Shown here in pieces: positions 37,796 to 46,473 of a stretch of 64,000 bases of DNA (positions within the stretch are counted from its first letter, which is position 1; each line of letters begins with the position of its first letter). The stretch comes from Aquibaculum arenosum (GTDB lineage Bacteria; Pseudomonadota; Alphaproteobacteria; Kiloniellales; DSM-21159), in contig NZ_JARHUD010000005.1 in assembly GCF_029222965.1 (NCBI RefSeq), forward strand, positions 62,001-126,000, read 5' to 3'. The notes beneath the pieces are model-generated. The model worked only from the letters and a program-made list of their open reading frames with translations, was not told the DNA's origin and made no database searches. The position numbers and the translations under genes are program-made.

Positions 37796-38602
37796 ATGTT
37801 TCCGGATTTTGAGCGCATTGGTGCGGTCTTGCGCGAAGTGGCCGCGGAAGAGGCCATGCCGCGCTTTCGCGCCCTGGCTGATGAGGATGTGCGCCGCAAG
37901 GCGGCAGGTGACCTCGTGACCGTTGCGGATATTGCAGTGGAACGGCAACTCGAGCGGCGCCTGCCCGATTTCCTGCCGGGCTCACTGGTCGTGGGCGAAG
38001 AAGCGGTCGAAGACGACCCCACGGTGCTCGACCGTCTGGAGGGCGACCGCCATGTCTGGATCATCGACCCGATTGACGGAACGGGTAACTTCGCACGCGG
38101 CAGCGCGACCTTTGCGGTGATGGTGGCGTTGACCCGCGGCACCGAGACACTCGGTGGCTGGATCTACGATCCAGTCGGTCAGCGTATGCTCATCGCCGAG
38201 CGAGGGGAGGGCGCTTACCTGAACGGGGAACGCTTGCGCGCGACGCGAGGGAAGGCCGTCACCGCCTTGCAGGGAACCTTGCATTTTGGCTCCACCACCG
38301 ATCCCCAGGTGGCGCGCGCTCTTTCGCGCAACGAGTCAAAGGTGGGGCGCCTCAAGAGCTTGCGCTGCGCGGGACAGGAGTATTTGCGCCTGACGACAGG
38401 CGACAGCGACTTCGCCCTCTTCACCAAGACCAAACCCTGGGATCATTGTCCTGGTGTACTGATCCTTGAAGAGACCGGGGGGCAGGGCCGCCTCCTGAAT
38501 GGGCGGCCCTACACGGCCAGGGACTATCGCGCGCCGGGGCTGCTCCTGGCAGCGGATGCGGCGCACTGGGATGCCCTGCAGACGACGCTGCTGGGCGACT
38601 AA
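37796..38602 (+). CDS. inositol monophosphatase-family phosphatase
   Basis: A 268-residue Mg2+-dependent phosphatase of the IMPase/FBPase/CysQ/HisN superfamily. Metal-site motifs are present: EEAVEDDP, the signature IDPIDGTGNFARG and the C-terminal WDHCPGVLILEETGG. The substrate could be inositol monophosphate, histidinol phosphate or a sugar phosphate; I cannot distinguish these. Three candidate starts (TTG 37790, GTG 37793, ATG 37796) are adjacent, and ATG is preferred. It follows the groEL terminator and converges on the SDR gene with a two-base gap. Confidence 0.88.
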   Translation: MFPDFERIGAVLREVAAEEAMPRFRALADEDVRRKAAGDLVTVADIAVERQLERRLPDFLPGSLVVGEEAVEDDPTVLDRLEGDRHVWIIDPIDGTGNFARGSATFAVMVALTRGTETLGGWIYDPVGQRMLIAERGEGAYLNGERLRATRGKAVTALQGTLHFGSTTDPQVARALSRNESKVGRLKSLRCAGQEYLRLTTGDSDFALFTKTKPWDHCPGVLILEETGGQGRLLNGRPYTARDYRAPGLLLAADAAHWDALQTTLLGD

Positions 38603-38604
38603 AG

Positions 38605-39381
38605 CTACTTGCTCTCCCGATGGACTGAGAAGGGTGAGAAGGCCTGCATCACCGGCATCATCTCCAGCCGGTTGATGTTCACGTGCCGGGGCAGGGTGGT
38701 AACCCAGAAGATCGCCTCGGCGATGTCGTCTGCGGTCATGGGCTGCAGGCCCTGGTACGGCTTGGAAGCCTTGTCCTTGTCGCCCTTGAAGCGCACCTCC
38801 GAGAATTCGGTCTCGGCCATGCCGGGCTCGATGTTGGTCACCCGCACCTGTTTTCCGAGGAGATCGGCGCGCAGGTTGAGCGAGAACTGCTTCACAAAAG
38901 CCTTGGTGGCGCCGTAGACATTACCGCCGGGGTAGGGGTAGTTGGCCGCCACGGAGCTGATGTTCACGACATGGCCGCGGTCTCGTGCCACCATGCCCGG
39001 CAGGATGGCGCGGGTGGCGTAAACGAGCCCCGTCACGTTGGTCTCGATCATCGTGGTCCAGTCGTCGAGGACCGCCTCTTGCGCTGGCTCCAGCCCCAAG
39101 GCCAGGCCGGCGTTGTTCACCAGCACATCGACCTCCTTGAACGCGTCGGGAAGCCCATCCAGACAGCGATCAATGTCCGCCTTGTCACGAATGTCGAGGC
39201 GGCTGACGTGCACATTGTCGCCAAGTTCATCCCGCAGCGCGTCAAGACGGTCCTGGCGGCGGCCGGTGGCGATCACCTTTGCGCCCTCTTTGGCGTAGCG
39301 GCGCACAGCAGCGGCGCCGAAGCCGGCGGTTGCACCGGTGATGAAGACCGTGAGGCTGGCGGGGTCGGTTCGCGTGATCAT
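38605..39381 (-). CDS. short-chain dehydrogenase/reductase, YdfG-like
   Basis: An NAD(P)-dependent oxidoreductase of 258 residues. It has the Rossmann motif TGATAGFGAAA, NNAGLALG, the catalytic triad (Ser in VVNISSVAANY, Tyr and Lys in YGATKAF) and ATGRRQDRL, which suggests NADP preference. It resembles YdfG-type enzymes that oxidise serine or 3-hydroxy acids or reduce malonic semialdehyde. The ATG overlaps the mazG stop as ATGA, so translation is coupled. Confidence 0.88.
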   Translation of the reverse strand: MITRTDPASLTVFITGATAGFGAAAVRRYAKEGAKVIATGRRQDRLDALRDELGDNVHVSRLDIRDKADIDRCLDGLPDAFKEVDVLVNNAGLALGLEPAQEAVLDDWTTMIETNVTGLVYATRAILPGMVARDRGHVVNISSVAANYPYPGGNVYGATKAFVKQFSLNLRADLLGKQVRVTNIEPGMAETEFSEVRFKGDKDKASKPYQGLQPMTADDIAEAIFWVTTLPRHVNINRLEMMPVMQAFSPFSVHRESK

Positions 39382-40220
39382 CCCTGTCTATCTCCTTTTG
39401 TTTCCGTGGATGTTGGTGCTTCGCGGCTCTTGGCATTCTGCCAAGCCCCTTCAAGCTGCTCCAGGGAGCATGCCGAGAGGCTCGCGCCGGCTTCTGCCAC
39501 TTCGGCTTCCACCTGACGAAAGCGGCGCTCGAACTTTGCGTTTCCACGGCGCAGAGCCGTTTCCGGCTCGACGTCGAGGTGGCGCGCCAGGTTGACAATC
39601 GAAAACAGTAGGTCGCCCAGTTCTTCCTCGACGCGCGTCTTGTCGACGGTGCCGGTGAGTTCGGCTTCGAGTTCGTCCAGCTCTTCCCTCACCTTTGCCA
39701 GCACCGGCTCCACAGTTGGCCAGTCAAACCCCACGCGTGCGGCACGCCGCTGCAGCTTCCAGGCGCGCAGCAGCGCGGGCAGGGCAGGCGGCACTCCGTC
39801 GAGGACGCCCTTTTCTCCCTTGGCGGCGCGCTCCTGCGCCTTGATCGCTTCCCATCCCAGCTTTTGGGCCCGGGGAGTGTCGTAGGTCGTAGCGGCGAAT
39901 ACGTGCGGGTGGCGATCCAGCATCTTGCGCTCGATCGCTGCAGCCACGTCATTGAAATCGAAGCTGCCTTCTTCCTCAGCCATGCGAGCATGAAAAACGA
40001 CCTGGAGCAGCAGGTCGCCGAGTTCATCACACAGCGCCGCACGGTCGCCGCGCTCGATGGCATCGTGGACCTCGTAGGCTTCCTCGATGGTGTAGGGCGC
40101 GATGGTTTCGAAAGTCTGGGCCACGTCCCAGGGGCAGCCATCCTGGGGATCGCGCAGTCGCGCCATCACCGCGAGCAGACGATCGATCGCGGGCTTGTGC
40201 GGGGCAGGGGGCTCTGACAT
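39378..40220 (-). CDS. mazG: nucleoside triphosphate pyrophosphohydrolase MazG
   Basis: It hydrolyses NTPs to NMP and PPi; known roles are clearing aberrant nucleotides and lowering ppGpp. The 280-residue protein carries two MazG folds. The first has CPWDVAQTFETIAPYTIEEA and ELGDLLLQVVFHARM; the second has EELDELEAE and EEELGDLLFSIVNLARHL, each with the EExxE/ExxD metal ligands. The length is slightly above the usual 260-270. In related genomes mazG often lies next to hflX. Here groESL, an IMPase gene and an SDR gene intervene. Confidence 0.95.
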   Translation of the reverse strand: MSEPPAPHKPAIDRLLAVMARLRDPQDGCPWDVAQTFETIAPYTIEEAYEVHDAIERGDRAALCDELGDLLLQVVFHARMAEEEGSFDFNDVAAAIERKMLDRHPHVFAATTYDTPRAQKLGWEAIKAQERAAKGEKGVLDGVPPALPALLRAWKLQRRAARVGFDWPTVEPVLAKVREELDELEAELTGTVDKTRVEEELGDLLFSIVNLARHLDVEPETALRRGNAKFERRFRQVEAEVAEAGASLSACSLEQLEGAWQNAKSREAPTSTETKGDRQG

Positions 40221-40266
40221 GCGGCAAGTTTAGTCGTTAAGCCTTGGCCCGCAAGGACAGCAAAGC

Positions 40267-41247
40267 CTACCAGGCATAGCCCAGGCGCAGTTGCAGCCGC
40301 CGATCCAAGGTCCGTGCCGTGTCCGGCGACAGGCTGTCGAGATCGACTGTGCCGCTCAACGCAACATAGAGGTCATCCGTGATGCGGTAGCGCAGAGCCG
40401 TGTCGCTCTCCAGCAGCAGGCGCAAGGGACTGCCCCGGGGATCGACGCTGCCTTCCTGCTCGTGGCTCAGAGAGAAGCGCTCCCAGAAACCGCTGAAATA
40501 GAATTCGTACTCGAGCCCCCATGCGAGCAGGGGCGTGATCCAGTCGGTTCCATCTTTGCGGTGCTCTTCCGCGAATCCCGGCCCGGCCTTTGCTGTGAGG
40601 CGGTGTAGGTCATCGTCAAAGATGGTCCGCCCCACTTGCGCGAAGGCAGTGGTACGGTGACTGAGCCCTGTCGTCGGGTCTCGGAGCCAGCGCCCTGAAA
40701 GTGTGGTGAACCAGGGCGCAGTCAGTTCCTTCTGAAAGGAGATGGCGGCACTTTGGCGATCACGCAGCTTAACATCGTTCGCCTCTTGAATGTCCACCAA
40801 GCCGCGCAGGCGGAGGTGGTCGCCGCCACGCCGAAAGGTGAGGTCGAGTCGGGAAAGATAGTCGCGGCGATCGCGCGCCGAGGCCACCAAGGCGGCTCCC
40901 AGCTCCATCTCACCTGTGACCTCGATGGGCTCTTCCGGTTCCCCCTGCCGTGATGCCTGCGCTGGATCGGCATGCGCAGGTTCGGACGGGGCCTGGTCCA
41001 GCCACTCGGCCGCGATGATCTCTTCGTGGGGAACGGCCACTTCCGCGCCGAAACTGGTAAGAAGCGTGATGACTTCGTCGTCCTCGGCCAGAACATGCCC
41101 GCTCAGCCGATCGCCGCCCCGCAACTCCAGCCGCACTTGCTCTGCCGGCATTTCCTGCCCCATCGCCGGTCTCTCGTGGGGAAAGAGCAGCAGTGCACAA
41201 AGCAGGCTCGCTTTACATAGGGTGTTGTCTGTAATCCTCTGCCACAC
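40267..41247 (-). CDS. DUF481 outer-membrane-type protein
   Basis: A 326-residue secreted protein with an N-terminal signal sequence (hydrophobic LLCALLLFPH, cleavage probably near AMGQEM). A short domain with LELRGGDRLSGHVLAEDDEV follows, then a DUF481 beta-barrel-like region of amphipathic strands ending in aromatic LQLRLGYAW. DUF481 proteins (YdiY type) are predicted outer-membrane proteins of unknown function. It is a single gene, 46 bases upstream of mazG and divergent from the DUF1989 gene. Confidence 0.8.
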   Translation of the reverse strand: MWQRITDNTLCKASLLCALLLFPHERPAMGQEMPAEQVRLELRGGDRLSGHVLAEDDEVITLLTSFGAEVAVPHEEIIAAEWLDQAPSEPAHADPAQASRQGEPEEPIEVTGEMELGAALVASARDRRDYLSRLDLTFRRGGDHLRLRGLVDIQEANDVKLRDRQSAAISFQKELTAPWFTTLSGRWLRDPTTGLSHRTTAFAQVGRTIFDDDLHRLTAKAGPGFAEEHRKDGTDWITPLLAWGLEYEFYFSGFWERFSLSHEQEGSVDPRGSPLRLLLESDTALRYRITDDLYVALSGTVDLDSLSPDTARTLDRRLQLRLGYAW

Positions 41248-41318
41248 TTAGCTAAGACAGCTGCCGAGCGCCGTAAGTTTCAAATGTTGGCGACATGAGA
41301 AAAATGAGGAGGCCGGGC

Positions 41319-41915
41319 ATGGACGCACTTGAGCGCATTCCGCCGCGCCGGGGCAGGGCACAGCGCCTCGTCCAGGGACAGACTTTGCGGATCATCAACA
41401 CCCATGGAAGCCAGGTCGTGGACTTCTGGGCTTTCAGTGCTGAAGATCCTTTAGAGTTCCTTTCCATGGAGCATCTGCGCGCCAGTCTGGGCCGGATCTT
41501 CCCCAAAGCCGGCGACGCCCTTGTCACCAATCGGCGACGGCCCATTCTCACCCTGACGCAAGACACCTCACCTGGGGTCCACGACACGCTGATCGCTGCA
41601 TGCGACAGTCATCGCTACGCCGGTTTGGGGTGCCGGGACTATCACGAGAATTGCACTGACAACCTGCATGCGGCGATGCGCGCCATCGGGCAGCGTGCGC
41701 CGGAGTGCCCCAGCCCCTTGAACCTCTGGATGAACATTCCGGTCGATGCTGCGGGCGGCGTTGCCTTCGAGGCACCAGTCTCCAAGCCTGGTGACTATGT
41801 CGATATGCGTGCGGAGATGGATTGCATCGCGGTGATGTCCGCCTGTCCCCAGGACATGCTGCCGATCAATGGCGAGGCCTGCACGCCGATGGAAGCGCAT
41901 TACACGCTTGTGTAA
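41319..41915 (+). CDS. DUF1989 (urea carboxylase-associated family) protein
   Basis: A 198-residue protein of the DUF1989/UAAP family, normally found with urea or guanidine carboxylases and transporters. Conserved features are GSQVVDFWAF, SMEHLRASLGRIFP, the Cys/His cluster GLGCRDYHENCTDNL and LPINGEACTPMEAHYTLV. ATG 41319 is chosen because GAGGAGG (41306-41312) lies six bases upstream; ATG 41295 has no ribosome site. No carboxylase, allophanate hydrolase or ykkC-type riboswitch is present, so the function is open. It is followed by an orphan periplasmic binding protein. Confidence 0.85.
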   Translation: MDALERIPPRRGRAQRLVQGQTLRIINTHGSQVVDFWAFSAEDPLEFLSMEHLRASLGRIFPKAGDALVTNRRRPILTLTQDTSPGVHDTLIAACDSHRYAGLGCRDYHENCTDNLHAAMRAIGQRAPECPSPLNLWMNIPVDAAGGVAFEAPVSKPGDYVDMRAEMDCIAVMSACPQDMLPINGEACTPMEAHYTLV

Positions 41916-41994
41916 TCGTGCACAGTGCTTACTTCGTTGTTCACCTCGGCCGCGGCTTTCAGGTGCAGCAGCAGGGAAGGGGGTGAGAGTGGGG

Positions 41995-42771
41995 ATGATC
42001 TCTGTCAGGCGGTTCGCCTGTGTTCTGGTGGCCGCGATGGCGTGGATTGCCGTTGCGGGGGCGCAAGAGCGCGCAAACCCGCTCATCGTGGGTGTCGAGG
42101 AGCTGAATTATCTGCCGGCTTACGGTCGCGACGAGAACGGCGAGTATGCCGGCTTCGGCCGTGCCATTCTGGATGCTTTCGCTGAGGATCACGGCTACGA
42201 CCTGGTTTACAGACCGCTGCCCATCACTCGGCTTTACAGTGGACTGCTTTCCGGCAGCATCGATCTTAAATACCCGGACAATCCGCGCTGGGCGGAAGAT
42301 CGCAAAGCGGGACGAACGATCGCCTACAGCGCCCCAGCCATGACTTACATCGACGGGAACCTCGTGACCGAGGCCCGGGATGGTCATGACGTCGAACTCA
42401 TTGGGACCGTGCTCGGCTTCACGCCCTGGGCTTGGCTCGATCGCATCGAGGACGACTCTTTGCAGCTGATCGAGAGCACCGATCTCGTGCCTGTGCTCCG
42501 TCAGCTCTTCGCCGGCCGGATCGACGCCGCCTATGCCAATGTGGCGGTGGCGAAGCATGTGGCCGCGGAGAACGGCCTGCCGGCAGACCAGTTGGTTTTT
42601 CGCGACGACCTGCCGTACGACCGTGGCACCTACCATCTCTCGACCACCAAGCACCCGGAACTGATCGCACAGTTCGATCATTGGCTGGAAGACAATGCCG
42701 AGCGGGTCGAGGCGATGCGCGAGGATTATGGTGTGGGTGTGGAGGAACTACTGGAACCGAACGGGGAGTGA
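41995..42771 (+). CDS. periplasmic solute-binding protein (family 3-like), orphan
   Basis: A 258-residue secreted protein with a Sec signal peptide (RRFACVLVAAMAWIAVAGAQ, cleavage near AGA-QE). The mature part resembles amino-acid-type periplasmic binding proteins: NYLPAYGRDENGEYAGFGRAI, then YRPLPITRLYSGLLSGSIDL and QLFAGRIDAAYAN. No permease or ATPase gene is adjacent, so it may serve a distant transporter or act as a sensor module. It lies 79 bases after the DUF1989 gene. The shared substrate, if any, is unknown. Confidence 0.8.
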   Translation: MISVRRFACVLVAAMAWIAVAGAQERANPLIVGVEELNYLPAYGRDENGEYAGFGRAILDAFAEDHGYDLVYRPLPITRLYSGLLSGSIDLKYPDNPRWAEDRKAGRTIAYSAPAMTYIDGNLVTEARDGHDVELIGTVLGFTPWAWLDRIEDDSLQLIESTDLVPVLRQLFAGRIDAAYANVAVAKHVAAENGLPADQLVFRDDLPYDRGTYHLSTTKHPELIAQFDHWLEDNAERVEAMREDYGVGVEELLEPNGE

Positions 42772-42813
42772 GCGCGCGGTTACCGATGGTGCTATCTGCC
42801 GAACGTTAAAACG

Positions 42814-42829
42814 CATAATGTATATTATG
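42814..42829. repeat. AT-rich inverted repeat between convergent genes
   Basis: CATAAT (42814-42819) and ATTATG (42824-42829) form a perfect inverted repeat around GTAT, in a strikingly AT-rich patch of this GC-rich sequence. It lies 42 bases after the binding-protein gene. It could be an operator or a cruciform-prone site. No T-tract makes it a terminator. Confidence 0.6.
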
Positions 42830-42899
42830 GGAAGAAATAACGGGTGAGGGCGATAGCTCGGAGGCGCCAGTCGATCTGGTACAGGCTGGCTTTTGCTGA

Positions 42900-43301
42900 T
42901 CAGAGACGGCCCAGTTTGCGCAACCACCGCCGGACCCGCCGAGCGTTCACCCCCATGTCCCACCAACCGACCCGTGAGCGGCTGAGAAGGTAAAGGCTGG
43001 AGGTCTCTGCTGTGAGTTCAACGAATTCCACGGTGATCTCATCGACGAACTTGAAGAGCCGGCTCTTCTGGATGAACCGATAGCGATTGTGTTCTGACTG
43101 ATCAGCGACGAGCGCAACGCGGGCCTCGGAACTGGCCACATCGAAAAAGCGCGCGCGCAGTTCCGCCGTGGCCATGGGATAGATCGGTGCCTGCATCTTG
43201 CAGGCTGCCAGGCCGGACTGCGGCGGACAGGCCAGAAACCAGTTTGGTGAAGCCGGGACCGTCAGGTCTGTGAAGCTGAACTGCTTGAGATCCCGCTGCA
43301 T
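42900..43301 (-). CDS. DUF1499-domain protein
   Basis: A 133-residue protein of unknown function with the DUF1499 features SPNWFLACPP, APIYPMATAELRARFFDVA and SRSRVGWWDMGVNARRVRRWL. DUF1499 proteins are common in proteobacteria, and no activity is assigned. The start ATG at 43301 lies four bases after the MBL gene stop, at the end of the tmk-holB-metG-tatD-MBL run, and is preferred over TTG 43328, which overlaps the MBL gene. Confidence 0.85.
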   Translation of the reverse strand: MQRDLKQFSFTDLTVPASPNWFLACPPQSGLAACKMQAPIYPMATAELRARFFDVASSEARVALVADQSEHNRYRFIQKSRLFKFVDEITVEFVELTAETSSLYLLSRSRVGWWDMGVNARRVRRWLRKLGRL

Positions 43302-43305
43302 GGCC

Positions 43306-44103
43306 TTAATCCGGGCCTTTATCCGCAATCTCGACAGTCAGGCCATCGTGGGCCGGTTCGACTCCCGGCGGACAGGCCGCGCGCAGGCTTTCGTAATCCA
43401 TTTCATGATTGAGGTGAGTCAACAGTGCGCGCTTCGGCTTGACCCGCTCAATCCAGCCTAGCGTCTGCTCAAAATGCGAATGCGTCGGGTGTTCTCGATA
43501 GCGCAGACAGTCAACGATCCAGAGGTCAATGCCGCGCAGCGCTGCAAAGGCTGCTTCATCCAGTTCCTTGGCATCGGTCGAATAAGCCATTGATCCGATG
43601 CGATATCCGGTGCTGGTGACATTGCCGTGATTCTGGGCGAAAGCCTGAGCTGGCAACCCCAGCAGATCGAAAGATCCATCCTCCACCGGCCGATCATCGT
43701 AGATGGCCGGATATAGGCGGCTGGCTGTATGGCTGGATGCGAATGCGTAGTCGAAGCGGGCGGTGATCTGGGCGTGGTCTCGGCGTGGGATGTAGGCGGA
43801 AATAGAGGCCTTGCGCCTGTTCGCCATGGAGCGCAACTCATCCAGTCCGTGCAAATGATCCGCATGGGCATGGGTCAGGAGCACTGCGTCGATCCGCTCC
43901 ACAGCATTGTCCAGCAACTGCGCGCGCAGATCCGGCGAGGTGTCGATCAGAACCGCCCTGCCCTGTGTTTCCACCAGAATAGAGCAACGTCGGCGTCGAT
44001 TGCGCGGGTGATCCGGATCGCAGCGACCCCAGTGCCCCCCGGGCGAGCCCTCAGCCAGAGGCACACCTCCGGATCCACCGCATCCCAGGATCGTTACCTT
44101 CAT
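43306..44103 (-). CDS. MBL-fold metallo-hydrolase, PhnP-like
   Basis: A 265-residue metallo-beta-lactamase-fold phosphodiesterase-like enzyme. It has the N-terminal GCGGSGGVPL, DTSPDLRAQLLDN, the metal site THAHADHLHGLDELR, later ILTHLNHEMDY-type histidines (ALLTHLNH) and a YSTDA strand. It is close to PhnP/YcbX-type cyclic phosphodiesterases. In many alphaproteobacteria it follows tatD, as here, coupled by ATGA. The natural substrate is unknown. Confidence 0.9.
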   Translation of the reverse strand: MKVTILGCGGSGGVPLAEGSPGGHWGRCDPDHPRNRRRRCSILVETQGRAVLIDTSPDLRAQLLDNAVERIDAVLLTHAHADHLHGLDELRSMANRRKASISAYIPRRDHAQITARFDYAFASSHTASRLYPAIYDDRPVEDGSFDLLGLPAQAFAQNHGNVTSTGYRIGSMAYSTDAKELDEAAFAALRGIDLWIVDCLRYREHPTHSHFEQTLGWIERVKPKRALLTHLNHEMDYESLRAACPPGVEPAHDGLTVEIADKGPD

Positions 44104-44885
44104 TGCGGCGCCGGAACCTTGGAGAACAGCCGGAAGAAGTTTGCCGTGGTTGCCTCCGCCAGTTCGTCGGCCGAAACATCCATCAGTTCAGCCATCTTCT
44201 CCGCTGTGTGCACCACGTACGCCGGTTCATTGCGTTTTCCGCGCTTGGGCACCGGCGCGAGATAGGGAGAATCCGTTTCAACAAGCAGCCGCTCCAGCGG
44301 CACCTGTCGGACGGTCTCGCGTAGTGCCTCGGCCTTCTTGAAGGTCACCACGCCAGCCAGGGAGATATAAAAGCCGATCTCCAGGGCGGCCTGCGCCAAC
44401 TCCGGACCCGCCGTGAAGCAGTGAATCACGCCGGGAAAGGCCCCGCGTGCATGCTCCTCCTGCAGGATCGCCACGGTGTCGGCATCGGCATCGCGTGCAT
44501 GCACGATGAGCGGCAGCCCGCTTTCTCGCGCCGCGGCTATGTGCGCCCGAAATGAGCGCTGCTGCGCCTCGCGGGGACTGTGCTCATAGAAATAGTCCAG
44601 GCCGGTTTCGCCGATCCCGACGACCTTGGGGTGGGCACAGCGCGACAGCAGGTTTTGGGGATCCTCTACCCCCTCCTCCCCTGCTTCGTGCGGATGCACG
44701 CCAACGGAGCAATAGACCGCTGCGAAGCGCTCGGCGATGCCGCGGATTGTGTCGAACTCGCTGAGCTTGGTGGAGATGGTTACCAAGCGGCCAACACCGG
44801 CCCTCTGCGCGCGGGTCACCACCTCTTCGAGCGAATCGCCTTCGCGCTCCAGGTAATCAAGGTGGCAGTGGGAATCGACCAGCAT
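44100..44885 (-). CDS. tatD: TatD-family metal-dependent deoxyribonuclease
   Basis: A 261-residue TIM-barrel hydrolase with DSHCHLDYL at the N-terminus, IGETGLDYFYEHSPREAQ, HARDADADT, FPGVIHCFTAG and the C-terminal LVETDSPYLAPVPKRGKRNEP. TatD proteins are 3'-5' DNases involved in DNA quality control. ATG 44885 overlaps the metG stop as TGATG; an in-frame GTG lies at 44888. The metG-tatD-MBL order is conserved. Confidence 0.95.
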   Translation of the reverse strand: MLVDSHCHLDYLEREGDSLEEVVTRAQRAGVGRLVTISTKLSEFDTIRGIAERFAAVYCSVGVHPHEAGEEGVEDPQNLLSRCAHPKVVGIGETGLDYFYEHSPREAQQRSFRAHIAAARESGLPLIVHARDADADTVAILQEEHARGAFPGVIHCFTAGPELAQAALEIGFYISLAGVVTFKKAEALRETVRQVPLERLLVETDSPYLAPVPKRGKRNEPAYVVHTAEKMAELMDVSADELAEATTANFFRLFSKVPAPQ

Positions 44886-46444
44886 CACGCCCCGCCCTCC
44901 TCCGCAGCCTCCACGAAGCGCGGGAAAACGCCCTGCGGCCGCGGCAACGGCGTGCCGGGGACGAGCGCCGCCTCGATCTGGTCGAAGTTGCGCGCGTCTG
45001 TCGGCACGGCAAGCTGATCGAGCATCGCTGCCATGGCGTCGGGCATGACGGGCTGGTTCAGCAGCGCCAGGCGACGCACCGTCTCGGCCAGCACCCAGAG
45101 CACCGTCTGCATCCGGGCGGGATCGGTTTTGCGCAGAGCCCAGGGAGCCTGCTCGTCAACATAGCGGTTGGCGTCACCGACCACCTGCCAGGTTGCCTCC
45201 AGGCCTCGATGGAAGGCCTGCTGATCGTAGAGTTCGCGCAGGCGATCACGCAAGCCCGCGGCCTTGTCGAGTAGCGCCTGGTCGCTCTCCTGCAGTTCGC
45301 CGGCTTCAGGGACCGCGCCGCCACAGTTCTTGGCGATCATCGACAACACGCGTTGCGCCAGGTTGCCGAGGTCGTTGGCCAAGTCTCCGTTGATGCGGGC
45401 CACCATCGATTCATGGCTGATATAGCCGTCAGAGCCGAAAGGCACCTCGCGCAGCAAGTAGTAGCGCACCGGGTCCAGACCATAGGTGTCCACCAGATCC
45501 TGCGGCCGCAGCACATTGCCGATGGATTTCGACATCTTCTGGCCGCGGTTCATCAGCCAGCCGTGGGCAAAGACCCGCCGAGGCAGGGGCACATCTGCCG
45601 CCATGAGAAAGGCCGGCCAATAGACCGCATGAAAGCGCAGGATGTCCTTGCCCACCATGTGTAGATTGGCGGGCCAGAACTGCCGGAAGGTATCGCTCTC
45701 GGTGTCGGGGTAGCCCGCAGCGGTGATGTAGTTCGTCAGTGCGTCCAGCCAGACGTACATGATGTGCTCGGGATCACCCGGCACGGGAATGCCCCAGTTG
45801 AACGTCGTGCGGCTGACTGACAGATTCCGAAGCCCCCCCTTCACGAAGGACACCACCTCGTTGCGCCGGCTCTCCGGCCCGATGAAATCCGGGTTGCGCT
45901 CGTAGTGATCGAGCAGGCGGTCCTGCCAGTCGGAAAGGCGGAAAAAGTAGGATGGTTCCTCCACCCACTCCACCTCGGCGCCGGAGGGCGCCACAAGCTT
46001 GCCATCCTCGGTCTTGGTTAGCTCGTCCTCGCCGTAGAAGGCTTCGTCACGCACCGCGTACCAGCCGGCATACTTGTCCAGATAGATGTCGCCGGAGGCC
46101 ACCAGCTTCTCCCACAGCGCCTGACAGGAACGGTGGTGGCGCTCCTCGGTGGTGCGGATGAAGTCGTCGTAGGAAAAGTTCATCACGGCGGCCAGGTCGC
46201 GGAAGTTCTGGCTCACGCGATCCGTAAAGGCCTGGGGTTCCTCCCCGGCCTTCTGCGCCGACTTCTCCACCTTCTGCCCATGCTCGTCGGTGCCGGTCAG
46301 GAAGAAGACCTCCTTGCCGTCGAGCCGCATGAAGCGCGCCAGCACGTCGCAGGCCAGCGTCGTGTAGGCGTGGCCGATGTGCGGCACGTCGTTCACGTAA
46401 TAGATGGGCGTGGTGATGTAGTAGCTATCTGTCCGGACAGACAT
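44885..46444 (-). CDS. metG: methionyl-tRNA synthetase
   Basis: It charges tRNA-Met. The 519-residue class I synthetase has the HIGH signature in YYVNDVPHIGHAYTT, GTDEHGQKVEKSA, WYAVRDEAFYGEDELT (no zinc-knuckle cysteines, the short alphaproteobacterial type) and the KMSKS loop MSKSIGNVLRP. The C-terminal anticodon-binding region is present, but there is no tRNA-binding OB-fold extension. The start at 46444 (MSVRTDSYY) is preferred; an upstream in-frame start at 46477 would overlap holB. Confidence 0.96.
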   Translation of the reverse strand: MSVRTDSYYITTPIYYVNDVPHIGHAYTTLACDVLARFMRLDGKEVFFLTGTDEHGQKVEKSAQKAGEEPQAFTDRVSQNFRDLAAVMNFSYDDFIRTTEERHHRSCQALWEKLVASGDIYLDKYAGWYAVRDEAFYGEDELTKTEDGKLVAPSGAEVEWVEEPSYFFRLSDWQDRLLDHYERNPDFIGPESRRNEVVSFVKGGLRNLSVSRTTFNWGIPVPGDPEHIMYVWLDALTNYITAAGYPDTESDTFRQFWPANLHMVGKDILRFHAVYWPAFLMAADVPLPRRVFAHGWLMNRGQKMSKSIGNVLRPQDLVDTYGLDPVRYYLLREVPFGSDGYISHESMVARINGDLANDLGNLAQRVLSMIAKNCGGAVPEAGELQESDQALLDKAAGLRDRLRELYDQQAFHRGLEATWQVVGDANRYVDEQAPWALRKTDPARMQTVLWVLAETVRRLALLNQPVMPDAMAAMLDQLAVPTDARNFDQIEAALVPGTPLPRPQGVFPRFVEAAEEGGA

Positions 46445-46473
46445 CGGTGCAGTTCGACTCCAGGAAGGCGCTA

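Noticed and set aside
41248..41318. Possible guanidine (ykkC-type) riboswitch upstream of the DUF1989 gene
   Set aside because: The gap is only 71 bases and shows neither the ykkC core nor paired ACGR-loop hairpins.
42866..42895. GCCAG...CTGGC followed by TTTTG as a terminator between convergent genes
   Set aside because: The stem is only five bases with a 15-base loop, so it is too weak to call.
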